Of a stretch of DNA of 64,000 nt, positions 20,616-29,504 are shown piece after piece. The position numbers were made by a program, and so were the translations under genes. Within the stretch, counting starts at the first letter, position 1. Each line of letters begins with the position of its first letter. Origin of the DNA: Phormidesmis priestleyi ULC007 (GTDB lineage: Bacteria; Cyanobacteriota; Cyanobacteriia; Leptolyngbyales; Leptolyngbyaceae); contig NZ_MPPI01000001.1 of assembly GCF_001895925.1 (NCBI RefSeq), forward strand, positions 128,099 through 192,098, in the 5' to 3' direction. The notes under the pieces are model-generated. The model ran no database searches. It saw only the letters and a list, made by a program, of their open reading frames with translations, and was not told the DNA's origin.

Positions 20616-20723
20616 CGGTTTAATAAAGTTGCGGCTAAGACTGCGGGCTATATCATACCCTGAGCGGTGACGATCGCTGGGTGCAGCCTAGAATTGAGTT
20701 TGAAGATTTAGATCAGAAGTCAG

Positions 20724-21179
20724 TTGAAAAAGCGTCCGTTTGGCTTGCTTGCCATTGTGGTTTACAAATCGTTTGTGGCTTCTCTGTTGATGGTGACAGC
20801 GATCGCGCTCTTATTGGCGATGAATAACTACGAAGGTCTTCAAGACTTTGCTAGTAATTATGAACTCGAAGGCAAAGCCGGGATCATCGAATGGATTTTA
20901 GACAAAATTCTCAATCTCAATCCGAGAACGCTGCAATTTAGTGGTGTTGGTGCAGCGACTTATGCGATCGTGACGGCGATCGAAGCGATCGGGTTATGGC
21001 ATGAAAAACGCTGGGCACACATTTTAGTTTTAGGGCTGGTAGGAATTAGTATTCCGCCAGAAATCTATGAATTGACGCAAGGTTTCTCGTTTCTAAAATT
21101 CATCGTCTTTGTTGTAAATGTGGCGGTCTTTTGGTATTTGATTCGCACTTTTCCAAAACACAAAGAACACAAACATTAA
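20724..21179 (+). CDS. DUF2127 family membrane protein
   Basis: A 151-residue integral membrane protein with helices at about 7-28, 70-92, 97-118 and 122-142. It shows the DUF2127 features of RPFGLLAIVVYKS at the start and GLWHEKRWAHIL near residue 91. The apparent start is TTG at 20724; no ATG fits upstream. The function is unknown. It diverges from leuB. Confidence 0.7.
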   Translation: MKKRPFGLLAIVVYKSFVASLLMVTAIALLLAMNNYEGLQDFASNYELEGKAGIIEWILDKILNLNPRTLQFSGVGAATYAIVTAIEAIGLWHEKRWAHILVLGLVGISIPPEIYELTQGFSFLKFIVFVVNVAVFWYLIRTFPKHKEHKH

Positions 21180-21225
21180 TATGTAATTGGATTGATGTTT
21201 TGCGGTTTAATTTAGCGATCGAGGT

Positions 21226-21468
21226 TCAGGACAACTCCGATTCATGCAGGGGGAGAAGTTCATCGCGGTACGACTCGAAAGCAGGAAAGTCAGGAACTCC
21301 TTCATAAAACAGGATTACATCCGACCACTGGGACATAGAGCTAGGTGTCGTTTGGATTATCTGACGCAAGGCTTGGAGAACCAAAGTTTGGAGCGGAACA
21401 CTGGATTGGGCTGCTTGGCGGATCAGGTCTTGTTCAAGATCTGGAGGTAGGTCGATCGTGATTTGCAT
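21226..21468 (-). CDS. small antitoxin-like or ribbon-helix-helix-type protein
   Basis: An 80-residue protein starting MQITIDLPPDLEQDL. The N-terminal strand followed by LIRQAAQSSVPLQTLVLQAL resembles the ribbon-helix-helix style of cyanobacterial antitoxin-like proteins. The acidic C-terminus could bind a toxin. No toxin gene is adjacent: upstream is DUF2127 on the other strand and downstream there is only a short gap. The call rests on pattern only. Confidence 0.5.
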   Translation of the reverse strand: MQITIDLPPDLEQDLIRQAAQSSVPLQTLVLQALRQIIQTTPSSMSQWSDVILFYEGVPDFPAFESYRDELLPLHESELS

Positions 21469-21568
21469 AGTGCTTTGCTTTGTCTAATACCAACTTTCTC
21501 TAACTGCCTTTGGTTATTGTACCAACGAGGCTCAAGAATCTCTTTGCTAGGCTGCGATCGCAATTAAC

Positions 21569-23779
21569 TCAACGATCACGCCTCCCCGCCTTAACTTGAT
21601 TCATCTCCTCAGTGTCATCGGTGTCACGTCCCGAAACGGTGACTGAGTGCGGATGAGACTGCGCCATCATCGCCTCCTCAACTGCTCGCGGAAGCTGAAT
21701 GTCCACGCCATTAATGATTGCTCCCAGCAACTTGTGATCTTCTGTCTCGCTGAGATGGTCGATCGCTTCAGTCAAGATGCTTTCTTGCGTCACACCCGGA
21801 CGGGTGACAATCACCAATCCATCGCTGTAGGGTTCTAACAACAGCGCGTCATTACAGTGGCTCAAAGCAGGCGTATCTAGCACGACGAGATCAAATCGCC
21901 CTCTGGCATCTTCTAATAGGCGGCGCATCTCGCTCGATTCAAGAATCGAAGCCGCTTGACGTTGCGGACCAACACTCGGCACCACATAAAGATTTTCGAC
22001 CTCTGGAGCGAGACGAACACACTCGCTAATCTGCCCGTAATAGCGCAAGGGTTCGACGATGCTGTCGGGGTCAGTCGCAAGATCGACGTAAGCTGCTTTG
22101 GATGCCGATCGCAAGTCTGCCTCAATCAACAACGTTCGCTTTCCGGCTCTGGCAGACGCGATCGCTAGATTGTAAGCGCTGACAGTTTTACCTTCATCGG
22201 CGATTGTGCTGGTCAACAAGATCACTCGCAGCGTTTTGTTTTCTGTCAGGCGCAGCTTACTGCGAAACCGCTCATAATACTCAAAGTAAGGAGAATCTGG
22301 GCGCACTAAAACCGGAGAATCTGTGACATCCCAGCCTTTCACTAGCGGCAGTGAACCGAGAATCGTCACATCGCGCGATCGCAGCGCTTCTCGCAGATCG
22401 TCTTCGGTGTAGAATTTGCCCTCCATTGTGTCGAGCAAGAAGATCAAACCACCGCCGACGAGTAAGCCGACCAAGCCCCCGATCGCCAACATCAACGGAA
22501 TGCTCTTAGTGGCGTTGGGCAGAGGCGGCACCACGGAAGGCGCTTTGGCGAGACTGAGGCTGCTCACCGTTTCGGCTTCGGCGGCTCTAGCATCGACTAG
22601 TTTGACTTGCATCTGATCGTGGAGGGCTTTCTTGAGCCGAACTTGATCTTCTAGCCGAGTGCGCTCTAACTGGCGATTGGGGACGACCGAAAATTGTTGG
22701 CGGAGTGTTTGCTCCGATCGCGCTGTCGAGCCTAACTGCTGCTGCAAGGCTTCCTGCTGGGTCTTGAGTCCGACTAGGGTGTTTGCTAACTGCTGTCGAG
22801 CCGGGTCGAGACTGCTGTTTTGCCGCACCGTGCTAGAAAATGGAGCCGCCGATCCGTTGCCGCCCATCACTTCTCTAGCGCGTTTTTGAAGCTGTTCTTC
22901 TAGCGTCTGCTGCTGTTTTTGGAGGTTGATCAGATCGGGATGTTCTGGGCGCAGATCCTTACTTTTGAGCGAAATCTGTGCCTCAACTTGCTGAATCTGA
23001 GCGCGGAGGTTTGCCAACAGTGGGTCAGCACTCAGAGCCGCAGAGATATACGCCTGACTGGGGTCTAAGCCTAGTCGCTGTTCTAAACTGCGAATCTGAG
23101 CATTAGTGCCATCGAGTTGCAGTTGTAGCTGTCGCTGCTGAGTTTGGCTGCCTGTGATTGCGCCGATCAGCGTTCCATTTTGAGCCGCCAGCAGTTGAGG
23201 CCCTTCAACCCGATCGTATTCTTCTAACACTTGTTCGGAGGCTCTCAGATCGTTCGACACCTTGGGCAATCGCTGATTAATCGATTCGATCACGGCGCGC
23301 AATCGGGCTGAATTGTTGAGCCGACTCTGTTCGACAATGCGCTGACTAAATTGTTGAACCACCGCGATCGCGCGATTAGGATCGCCATCGTTGTAAGAGA
23401 CATCAACTTGCGCCGAGCTACTCGTCGGAACTGTTGCACCTTTAGCTACTTTCGGAATGTCTACTTCTACCTTGGTATTCCTAGCCACCTCTAGCGGTGG
23501 GATGCCGACTTCTTTGGCAACTGCTTCGATCATCTCTTTGGGCACGAGAGAATCGCTGGTAAAAGTCTCGATCGGCTGTCTGACTTCAGTGCCGATCGTC
23601 GAAAATGCGATCGGCGGACGATTTGAAACCAGTAACGCATTTGCCTGATAAACCGGGGCTGGGTCAGGACGAGAGGCGACTACACCTGCCGCCGCCATGC
23701 CGACAAACACCCCGGCTGGAATGGCCCATTTATAGCGATCGACGGCCAGAAGATAGCGCTTAACGATTGGCGGAGTCAT
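21569..23779 (-). CDS. Wzc-like polysaccharide co-polymerase / BY-kinase
   Basis: A 736-residue inner-membrane protein of exopolysaccharide export. It has a membrane helix at about 18-36, a long periplasmic coiled-coil region (Wzz domain and GNVR-type part, 40-420), a second helix at about 424-447 and a cytoplasmic ATPase. The P-loop is present as STIADEGKT near residue 531, unlike the usual PGEGKS, followed by Walker A' LLIEADLR and Walker B LVVLDTPA. The C-terminal tail is short and has no tyrosine cluster, so autophosphorylation may be weak or absent. It lies 39 bases after the Wza-like gene and ends the operon. Confidence 0.88.
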   Translation of the reverse strand: MTPPIVKRYLLAVDRYKWAIPAGVFVGMAAAGVVASRPDPAPVYQANALLVSNRPPIAFSTIGTEVRQPIETFTSDSLVPKEMIEAVAKEVGIPPLEVARNTKVEVDIPKVAKGATVPTSSSAQVDVSYNDGDPNRAIAVVQQFSQRIVEQSRLNNSARLRAVIESINQRLPKVSNDLRASEQVLEEYDRVEGPQLLAAQNGTLIGAITGSQTQQRQLQLQLDGTNAQIRSLEQRLGLDPSQAYISAALSADPLLANLRAQIQQVEAQISLKSKDLRPEHPDLINLQKQQQTLEEQLQKRAREVMGGNGSAAPFSSTVRQNSSLDPARQQLANTLVGLKTQQEALQQQLGSTARSEQTLRQQFSVVPNRQLERTRLEDQVRLKKALHDQMQVKLVDARAAEAETVSSLSLAKAPSVVPPLPNATKSIPLMLAIGGLVGLLVGGGLIFLLDTMEGKFYTEDDLREALRSRDVTILGSLPLVKGWDVTDSPVLVRPDSPYFEYYERFRSKLRLTENKTLRVILLTSTIADEGKTVSAYNLAIASARAGKRTLLIEADLRSASKAAYVDLATDPDSIVEPLRYYGQISECVRLAPEVENLYVVPSVGPQRQAASILESSEMRRLLEDARGRFDLVVLDTPALSHCNDALLLEPYSDGLVIVTRPGVTQESILTEAIDHLSETEDHKLLGAIINGVDIQLPRAVEEAMMAQSHPHSVTVSGRDTDDTEEMNQVKAGRRDR

Positions 23780-23818
23780 AACAGCACACGAGAGAAGGTG
23801 AGTTCAGTGGACAATGGA

Positions 23819-25096
23819 CTAATTTCGGTTGTTAGTCGGGCCGAAGAGATTACTGGCACCGTTACCCAGTTCTCTAAAAAATAATAGGAAGCCTAAAACA
23901 TCTCGAAAAGGTTGAGTGAACACGTTGAGGGCATAGGTAACTCTTCCCACTAAATTGCGACCGATCACAATCACATCATTGTCTTCGAGCGCAATGTTTT
24001 GAGCCATATCTCCCATGATCACCTTTTTGCCGTCGATTTCTCGTGAAACAGCTTTTTGCTGCACTGGGTCAAATCGAATTAGGGCAATTCTTCGCAAGTC
24101 GGACGCATCGGGGTTGACGGCGGCGGCGGTAAGTGCGTCTAAAAAGGTGCTGCCACTGGGAAGCGTGACATTACCTAACCCGCCTCTGGCATAGCTTAAA
24201 ACTCGAACTGAGATCTGAGGTTTCACCAGTGTAGATCGAGCCACCAACCCGCGATCGTAGTCTTTTTCTGCCCCCGGCGCTAATCTGGAAACCACCACGA
24301 CATCACCATCTTGTAGCCGCAGATCGGGCAGAGCGGTGCCATTTTTAAGCGGGGCGATCAGATTCAGGGTTTCTTCTAAAGTCGAGCCATCGCTCAAAGT
24401 ACGGCGCACAATCACTGATCGCAGGTCTGCCATTTGGGTCGCTCCTCCCGCCGTGAGCAATGCAGAAGAGATCCGGCTCGGTGCTTGGAGCGGATACACG
24501 CCCGGTCGGGTAATTTCTCCGGTGAGCGTCACCAGCACTGGGCGCTGATTCGTTAGTGCCAATAGGACGATCGGGTCAATCACAAATCGATTGACACCTT
24601 GACGGACTTTTTCTTGAGCTTGCTCGATCGTCAACCCCTGAAGCGCGACTTTGCCCAACAGAGGCGTAGTGATATTGCCGTCTTGATCGATAACTGCCTG
24701 AAAGTTTAAATCTGGAAATCTCTGAACGACTACGCCAACCGCATCTCCGGCTCCTAAGCGATAGAGATTAAATGAGCTTGGGGTCGTGGGTGCGGTTGGA
24801 ACGGGTTGAACGATCGGAGGCGGTTGAACGATCGGAGCCACAGGTTTAGAAGACGGTGCAGATGGGTTAGGAAGCTCTCCGCGATCGCGCAGTCGCTGTC
24901 TAGCTTGCTCAACTAAATCAATCGCAGTCGGAGGCGTTGACGGTTGGGTGGTCGGAGGAAGTGGGGTTTGACTGAGAGCGGCTTGAGGAGACTGACCTGC
25001 AATCGTCCACAGCAAAATTGCAACGGGCACAGAGGTGGCATAAACGCCTGCAAGAGACAAAGCTGTAAACTGACGAATCAGGGCGATCGGGGTCAT
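23819..25096 (-). CDS. Wza-like polysaccharide export protein (SLBB domains)
   Basis: A 425-residue outer-membrane export protein. It has an N-terminal hydrophobic signal (about 8-40), a proline-rich linker (about 43-115, many PPT and QPP repeats), then the Poly_export domain starting YRLGAGDAVGVVV, and SLBB domains beginning VTLTGEITRPGVYPL and VRVLSYARGG. The C-terminal segment may form the amphipathic membrane-spanning helix. No lipobox cysteine is obvious. It partners the Wzc-like protein encoded just downstream. Confidence 0.85.
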   Translation of the reverse strand: MTPIALIRQFTALSLAGVYATSVPVAILLWTIAGQSPQAALSQTPLPPTTQPSTPPTAIDLVEQARQRLRDRGELPNPSAPSSKPVAPIVQPPPIVQPVPTAPTTPSSFNLYRLGAGDAVGVVVQRFPDLNFQAVIDQDGNITTPLLGKVALQGLTIEQAQEKVRQGVNRFVIDPIVLLALTNQRPVLVTLTGEITRPGVYPLQAPSRISSALLTAGGATQMADLRSVIVRRTLSDGSTLEETLNLIAPLKNGTALPDLRLQDGDVVVVSRLAPGAEKDYDRGLVARSTLVKPQISVRVLSYARGGLGNVTLPSGSTFLDALTAAAVNPDASDLRRIALIRFDPVQQKAVSREIDGKKVIMGDMAQNIALEDNDVIVIGRNLVGRVTYALNVFTQPFRDVLGFLLFFRELGNGASNLFGPTNNRN

Positions 25097-25125
25097 GCGG
25101 GATGGGATAGGTAAACGATCGTTGA

Positions 25126-25297
25126 CTTAACGTGAATTCGATGAAGCTTTTCGCTGCGGTTGCAAATCCGATCTGCCCCCTAAATCCGCCATTCTGAAGG
25201 ACTTCAAGCCCAGGATTTAAGTTCCAATTTTGGGGGGATTTAGGGGGCAGAAGCCGCTAACAACGAAGCGAAAAAACTCATCGAACTGACATTAACT
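25126..25297 (+). mobile_element. MITE-like element, subfamily A copy 1
   Basis: The left end TTAACGTGAATTCGATGA is nearly the reverse complement of the right end TCATCGAACTGACATTAA. Inside are the shared core halves GCCCCCTAAATCC and GGGGGGATTTAGGGGGC, then AGAAGCCGCTAACAACGAAG. There is no coding capacity. The element sits within the exopolysaccharide operon between the exosortase-associated gene and the Wza-like gene. Related copies are at 30642, 46692 and 61746. The rest of the 25100-25430 gap is AT-rich with no gene. Confidence 0.8.
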
Positions 25298-25430
25298 TAA
25301 ATCCTGTGATGAAATTTTTAGACCATCAGTTCCAGACGGTCAAAAGATCGCGGATTAAATGGTAATGCCATGCCCTTAAAGATGTTGCTATTGTATCTCT
25401 CACACTTCAGAGCGACGATTTAAGTTCACA

Positions 25431-26147
25431 CTAAGGCTTCAAAACCCCTGACATCAGAGTTGATTGAACGCTTTGAGCAAATGATTCCACTTCTGACCAG
25501 TGCTGATCGATCGTATCCAGTGGCTCGATCGGCATCAAAACGCTGACTGCCACCCAGGGAATGCGACGATTTTGCCACTGAGCGGCGCGATCGGCAAAAA
25601 ACCACTGACTCGGTGCTGGGTGTCCGCCCGTTGACCATGCATACCATTGCAGCACGGCGTAGGTCTGTCGGCGAATGGCTTGAAGGCTGCCCGGTTTTGG
25701 TTTAGTCAAACCTCGAAAAAATTGCGCCGTCACTTTAGTAGCGGGTTCAGACACCGTGAATTCAATTTGACGATCGGAGTCAGTTTCCCAACTTTGAAAG
25801 CCATTGACATCGCTCCACTCGACTTCGGGCTGTTCTCGGTTGCCCTTTTGCGGAAACAATAGCAAAATCGCCTTGTTTTGCTTGGCACCGACCATCTCTT
25901 GCATCAACCATTTGTGCTCTCCAACCTGCGGAGTTTGACGATCGACGATCTGCCACCCCGGCACGGCTAATCCGACCTGACGCAGCTTAGTCAATTGAGA
26001 TAAGGTCGCCACCTTGGGAGGTTCTGCCCAACGCCACTTGCCTGATAGATAACCGGGGACTGCTCCGATCGCGACCAAAATCAGCAGCAGCAAGAGCAGC
26101 GAAACCTTAGACCATTGAAGATGCAGAGATTTGAAGGACATGATCAT
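25431..26147 (-). CDS. exosortase-associated protein (EpsI-like)
   Basis: A protein of about 238 residues with one N-terminal membrane helix (about 12-32) and a mixed alpha/beta soluble domain. Position directly after an exosortase, the size, a single anchor and the late segment STGGHPAPSQWF fit the EpsI-like proteins that accompany cyanobacterial exosortases. The start is chosen at the ATG at 26147; a TTG lies two codons upstream. It begins 27 bases after the exosortase stop. The role in the system is unknown. Confidence 0.7.
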   Translation of the reverse strand: MIMSFKSLHLQWSKVSLLLLLLILVAIGAVPGYLSGKWRWAEPPKVATLSQLTKLRQVGLAVPGWQIVDRQTPQVGEHKWLMQEMVGAKQNKAILLLFPQKGNREQPEVEWSDVNGFQSWETDSDRQIEFTVSEPATKVTAQFFRGLTKPKPGSLQAIRRQTYAVLQWYAWSTGGHPAPSQWFFADRAAQWQNRRIPWVAVSVLMPIEPLDTIDQHWSEVESFAQSVQSTLMSGVLKP

Positions 26148-26173
26148 CGCCAAAATTAAAAGAGGATTGCAGC

Positions 26174-27058
26174 TTAAGCCGGAGAAAAATGTTTATCAAG
26201 CAGGCTCACAAGCACGACGAGCAAGCCCAACATCAGGGCAGAATAGACATCGCCGCCCCAACCTTCGTGTAGCCAGCCAAAGGCCTGATCTTGACCAGTG
26301 CCGTGAAAGTAAGTCAGGAGGGTGTTGCGAAGGATGTTAGCCGTGACGCTAATGATCACAGTGCAGCCGAGAAACAGGATTGAGATCAGGCGCGATCGCA
26401 GCAAATCTGTCCAATAAAGCAGCATCAACGCCACATATAAACTAGTGAATAACATCTTTAGCCCCGCGCAGTAGGGCGCTACTTCGACAATTTGCCCGTT
26501 GACGTAGAGATAGATTTGCTCAACGGTGACATTCAAACCCAGTTGATTGAGAATAAACCCAGCCGTGCCTGCGATGAAACTTTGCAGGGGCAATGTATAA
26601 GGCGCAATCAAATAAGGAATCTCGCTCGGCGTTGCCAGAAACACGAGCAGCAGTGCAAAGCTTTGGAGCTTTAAGCCAGGTAATCCTTTGAGCCACAGGC
26701 AAATCCCCGTCAGCAAAATTGGGAGAGACAGGTTGACAAAATCGGGCAAGCCACTTAGATAGAAAATTCCAGCGACTAGCAGCAGGAGTGCGCCGATGAA
26801 TTTTTCTAACCCGATCGTCGGCTGACTCGGCTCAATCAGTCGTTGCCACCGTTTGCGATTGATCCAGGCGACATAAGCCGCAAAAGGCAATCCGATCACA
26901 CCGTGACTAAAATATTCGTGCTCGATGCTAATGCTTTTGCGAAGCCAGCCATCAACCCAATGCAGCAGAATTGGGGCATAGAGCAGCGTCAATAAACCAA
27001 TCAGGGCAGCGTTGCTCCAATAGCGATCGACGAGTTTAGAAGAAAGACGGATTCGCAT
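26174..27058 (-). CDS. cyanoexosortase, probably type B
   Basis: A 294-residue multi-pass membrane protein. The exosortase triad is visible: Cys in VAPYCAGLKML (about residue 197), Arg in ANILRNTLL (about 241) and His in WLHEGWGGDVYS (about 264). About eight helices can be traced. Exosortases are thought to process C-terminal PEP-CTERM-type signals on exported proteins, often together with exopolysaccharide production. The motif HEYFSHGVIGLPFAAY is as I remember for the type B group; type A is the alternative. No protein with a PEP-CTERM tail was found in this window. Confidence 0.85.
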   Translation of the reverse strand: MRIRLSSKLVDRYWSNAALIGLLTLLYAPILLHWVDGWLRKSISIEHEYFSHGVIGLPFAAYVAWINRKRWQRLIEPSQPTIGLEKFIGALLLLVAGIFYLSGLPDFVNLSLPILLTGICLWLKGLPGLKLQSFALLLVFLATPSEIPYLIAPYTLPLQSFIAGTAGFILNQLGLNVTVEQIYLYVNGQIVEVAPYCAGLKMLFTSLYVALMLLYWTDLLRSRLISILFLGCTVIISVTANILRNTLLTYFHGTGQDQAFGWLHEGWGGDVYSALMLGLLVVLVSLLDKHFSPA

Positions 27059-27062
27059 AACG

Positions 27063-28250
27063 TTACGCTGAAATCTTGAGGGCTGACTGAACGATTAAAG
27101 AAGCTTCTAGGACATCTACGATCCGGTGAATTTGCAGGTCACTCAACCCTGGATACATCGGTAGAGACAAGATCTCTTGACACAAGGTTTCAGCGATCGG
27201 AAAATCGCCCGCTCGATAGCCCAACTCTTGAAACGCTGGCTGAAGGTGACACGGCAGCGGGTAGTGAATTCCGGTTTGAATCGCTTGCTGGGCAAATTGC
27301 GCTTGCAGAGCCTCGCGATCGAGCGCACAAACAGGCAAGCCGTCACGATTTTCTGTCACTACTCTGATTACATAAAGATGATAGGCGTGTCCTTTCCCAC
27401 ACTGGTTCTGAATCGGCAAAATCCCGTGCGCGTGCAGTGGTTTGAGGAGAGTATTGTATTGGTCGGCAATGTAGACGCGATCACGGTTCCAACCCGCCAG
27501 ATAAGGCAACTTCACGTTTAACACCGCCGCTTGAATCGTGTCTAGACGGCTGTTTGTGCCTTGATCGGTGTGGAAATATTTGCGGGGTGCCCCATAGTTT
27601 CGTAGCGATCGGAGTTTCTGAGCAACGCTTTCATCGTGGGTGATGACCATGCCCCCATCGCCCAAAGCGCCCAAATTCTTAGCCGGATAGAAACTAAAGG
27701 CGGCAGCAACGCCGATCGATCCGGCTCGATAGCCTTCTCGCTCGGCTAAGTGGGCTTGAGCCGCGTCTTCAAAAATCATCAAGTCGTAAGTGTGAGCGAG
27801 ATTGAGCAAAAGGCTGGGCGACACCATCTGCCCATAAAGATGCACTGGAACAATGGCGCGAGTTTTGGGCGTAATCGCTTTTTCGGCTGCTGCGAGGTCA
27901 ATCAGGGCTGTTTTAGCCTCGCAGTCAACCAAAACCGGAGTCGCTCCTGACCGCAGCACCCCAATCAGCGTGGCGATAAACGTGTTGGCGGGCAAAATCA
28001 CTTCATCCCCTTTGCCAATGCCACAGGCTTGCAGTCCGAGGGCGATCGCGTCAGTTCCGCAGGCAACCCCGATGCCGTGGTGCGATCGACAGACCGCCGC
28101 AAATGCTTGCTCAAACTCTCTCAGGGCTTGACCTAAGACATAATCGCCCCGTTGCATTACGTCTCTAATTGCCTGCTCAATCTGGTCTTGAAGCGGCTGA
28201 TGTTGAGCCAAGAGGTCAACAAACGGAATTGTAGCTGAAACGCTCTGCAT
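27063..28250 (-). CDS. DegT/DnrJ/EryC1/StrS sugar aminotransferase
   Basis: A 395-residue PLP enzyme that transaminates keto-sugar nucleotides. The PLP lysine is in SFYPAKNLGALGDGG near residue 190. PFVDLLAQHQPL opens the domain, and FEDAAQAH contains the PLP-ring Asp. It is complete. The first gene of the exopolysaccharide/exosortase operon, it ends five bases before the exosortase start. I took the ATG at 28250; in-frame ATG and TTG codons lie three and four codons upstream. The product is likely an amino sugar for the extracellular polymer. Confidence 0.93.
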   Translation of the reverse strand: MQSVSATIPFVDLLAQHQPLQDQIEQAIRDVMQRGDYVLGQALREFEQAFAAVCRSHHGIGVACGTDAIALGLQACGIGKGDEVILPANTFIATLIGVLRSGATPVLVDCEAKTALIDLAAAEKAITPKTRAIVPVHLYGQMVSPSLLLNLAHTYDLMIFEDAAQAHLAEREGYRAGSIGVAAAFSFYPAKNLGALGDGGMVITHDESVAQKLRSLRNYGAPRKYFHTDQGTNSRLDTIQAAVLNVKLPYLAGWNRDRVYIADQYNTLLKPLHAHGILPIQNQCGKGHAYHLYVIRVVTENRDGLPVCALDREALQAQFAQQAIQTGIHYPLPCHLQPAFQELGYRAGDFPIAETLCQEILSLPMYPGLSDLQIHRIVDVLEASLIVQSALKISA

Positions 28251-28540
28251 AAAAAGCATCAAAGATGAAGGGTGGGGAGCTAGGTATAAACGCTAATCTA
28301 GTTATGGGTCATGAGTTAGTGAGCAAACACACTTAAAGCGTGAAGAGTCTGTAAATTTCTTTAGAGACTCTGTGAACTTCGCGTCATTCTTCTTCAATCT
28401 CTGCAAAAACTAGGAAGCGATCGGACTTCGCAAGTGAGCAGAATTACCTTTCCGGCAATCTTGAACTCAGAGTACCCACTGCACCCGGCTTCATCTCAGG
28501 TTTAAAAATTTCGGCATTGCTGGATAGAAAGATTTGGGTA

Positions 28541-28602
28541 GGGGCAATCCCTCCATACAGCAGGGGTAGGCACGGGGGCGCTCCCCCTACAACCATTTTG
28601 TC
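28541..28602 (-). repeat. dispersed palindromic repeat, family R4 copy b
   Basis: This is the inverted counterpart of the repeat at 2392-2462. It has the core AGGGGTAGGCACGGGGGCGC and a GGGGCAATCCCTCC flank. It lies in the 28263-28620 gap, which holds no gene I can support. Confidence 0.7.
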
Positions 28603-28624
28603 GCCCATTTTGCAAGTTTCGCGA

Positions 28625-28696
28625 TGGGGGTTACTGGACTTGAACCAGTGACATCTTGCTTGTCGAGCAAGCGCTCTACCACTGAGCTAAACCCCC
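28625..28696 (-). tRNA. tRNA-Val (anticodon GAC)
   Basis: On the minus strand the acceptor stem GGGGGTT pairs with AACCCCC, and D stem GCTC/GAGC, anticodon stem CTTGC/GCAAG and T arm ACTGG-TTCAAGT-CCAGT all form. The seven-base anticodon loop reads TCGACAA, so the anticodon is GAC. Position 33 is C instead of the nearly universal U. The CCA end is not encoded. Confidence 0.9.
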
Positions 28697-28932
28697 GTTT
28701 CTTAAAATCAATCAGATCGAAGCAATGATTTGCTACTGACCCAATCGCCTCTGAGAGCATAACATAGGGTTCGCATCGATCGCAAACCCCATCTCAACCC
28801 TCAAAAAATCTTCCCTCCACTCCTCCTTACGAATGATTAAAGTTCATTACGAACTACTTCGAGGACGATCGGGTCTGTGATAATTTCAGGGAAGTGAATC
28901 AACGAATGCAGCATTTAGGAGAGGAGAACACT

Positions 28933-29133
28933 TTGGAATCGCGCTCAAACCAAACGCCCAACCCTGCCCTTCGAGAAGACTTCAGCGAATATGTCGCCCA
29001 CCTTCAACTGCATATGGCGCTGCAAGCTCGCAACCTAATGCCCAAACTCACCAACACTGCCGATAGCCGCGAACAGTTGTTACATCAAACCCAAGCCACA
29101 GTTGAGAAACTGGTATCTCGTCAAGGCTTCTGA
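28933..29133 (+). CDS. small hypothetical protein with TTG start
   Basis: An in-frame TTG at 28933 follows the strong ribosome site AGGAGAGGAG (28917-28926) at six bases, so I prefer it over a GTG at 28894 and ATG at 28906, which have none. The product is about 66 residues, mostly helical, with a central FSEYVAHLQLHMALQARNLMPKL. There is no membrane segment. A strong terminator follows. Family unknown. Confidence 0.6.
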   Translation: MESRSNQTPNPALREDFSEYVAHLQLHMALQARNLMPKLTNTADSREQLLHQTQATVEKLVSRQGF

Positions 29134-29149
29134 GCAAATCAATATTTAG

Positions 29150-29195
29150 AAATGGGTAGTAGATGGGTCTCGATCGTCTGCTACCCATTTCTTTT
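29150..29195 (+). terminator. rho-independent terminator
   Basis: AAATGGGTAGTAGA pairs with TCTGCTACCCATTT (one G-T pair) across a 13-base loop and is followed by CTTTT. It ends the small gene at 28933-29133. Confidence 0.85.
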
Positions 29196-29289
29196 AAAGC
29201 GAATTCTTGCGACCACTTCACCCCGAAGCTGATTAGAATTGTTAAAGCTTAACTATTAGCAACATTTGGGGAGCCAATCGCGGAGCATT

Positions 29290-29466
29290 ATGGAAGCCGA
29301 AACCATCAAAGAACGGATCAAATTGATTGAAGGAAAACGCGAGTCATTGCTGCGTCTACTAGAACAGCCCGATTTAGGGGTTTTACGCATTGATGTCAAT
29401 CAGGCATTAGAAGAAATGGACGACCTGATCGACGAATTTAGACGGACATTTCCTACCGAAAACTAA
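29290..29466 (+). CDS. small hypothetical helical protein
   Basis: A 58-residue acidic protein MEAETIKERIKLIEGKRES... that looks like a helical hairpin or coiled coil. The ATG at 29290 follows GGAG at 29282-29285; upstream in-frame starts have no ribosome site. It has no membrane helix. Function unknown. Confidence 0.6.
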   Translation: MEAETIKERIKLIEGKRESLLRLLEQPDLGVLRIDVNQALEEMDDLIDEFRRTFPTEN

Positions 29467-29479
29467 CAAAGAGATTTCG

Positions 29480-29504
29480 TAGGGGCAAATGCCTTTTGTC
29501 CCTA
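29480..29504. terminator. bidirectional terminator between convergent genes
   Basis: TAGGGGCAAA pairs with TTTGTCCCTA and is followed on the plus strand by TGTTTCTT. It lies between the stop of the small gene at 29466 and the stop of the permease (29502), which it overlaps. Confidence 0.55.

Noticed and set aside
21226-21468. Toxin-antitoxin pair
   Set aside because: Only the antitoxin-like protein is visible; no candidate toxin lies on either side.
21569-28250. PEP-CTERM protein as exosortase substrate in the window
   Set aside because: The C-termini of all predicted secreted proteins were read; none shows a PEP motif, helix and basic tail.
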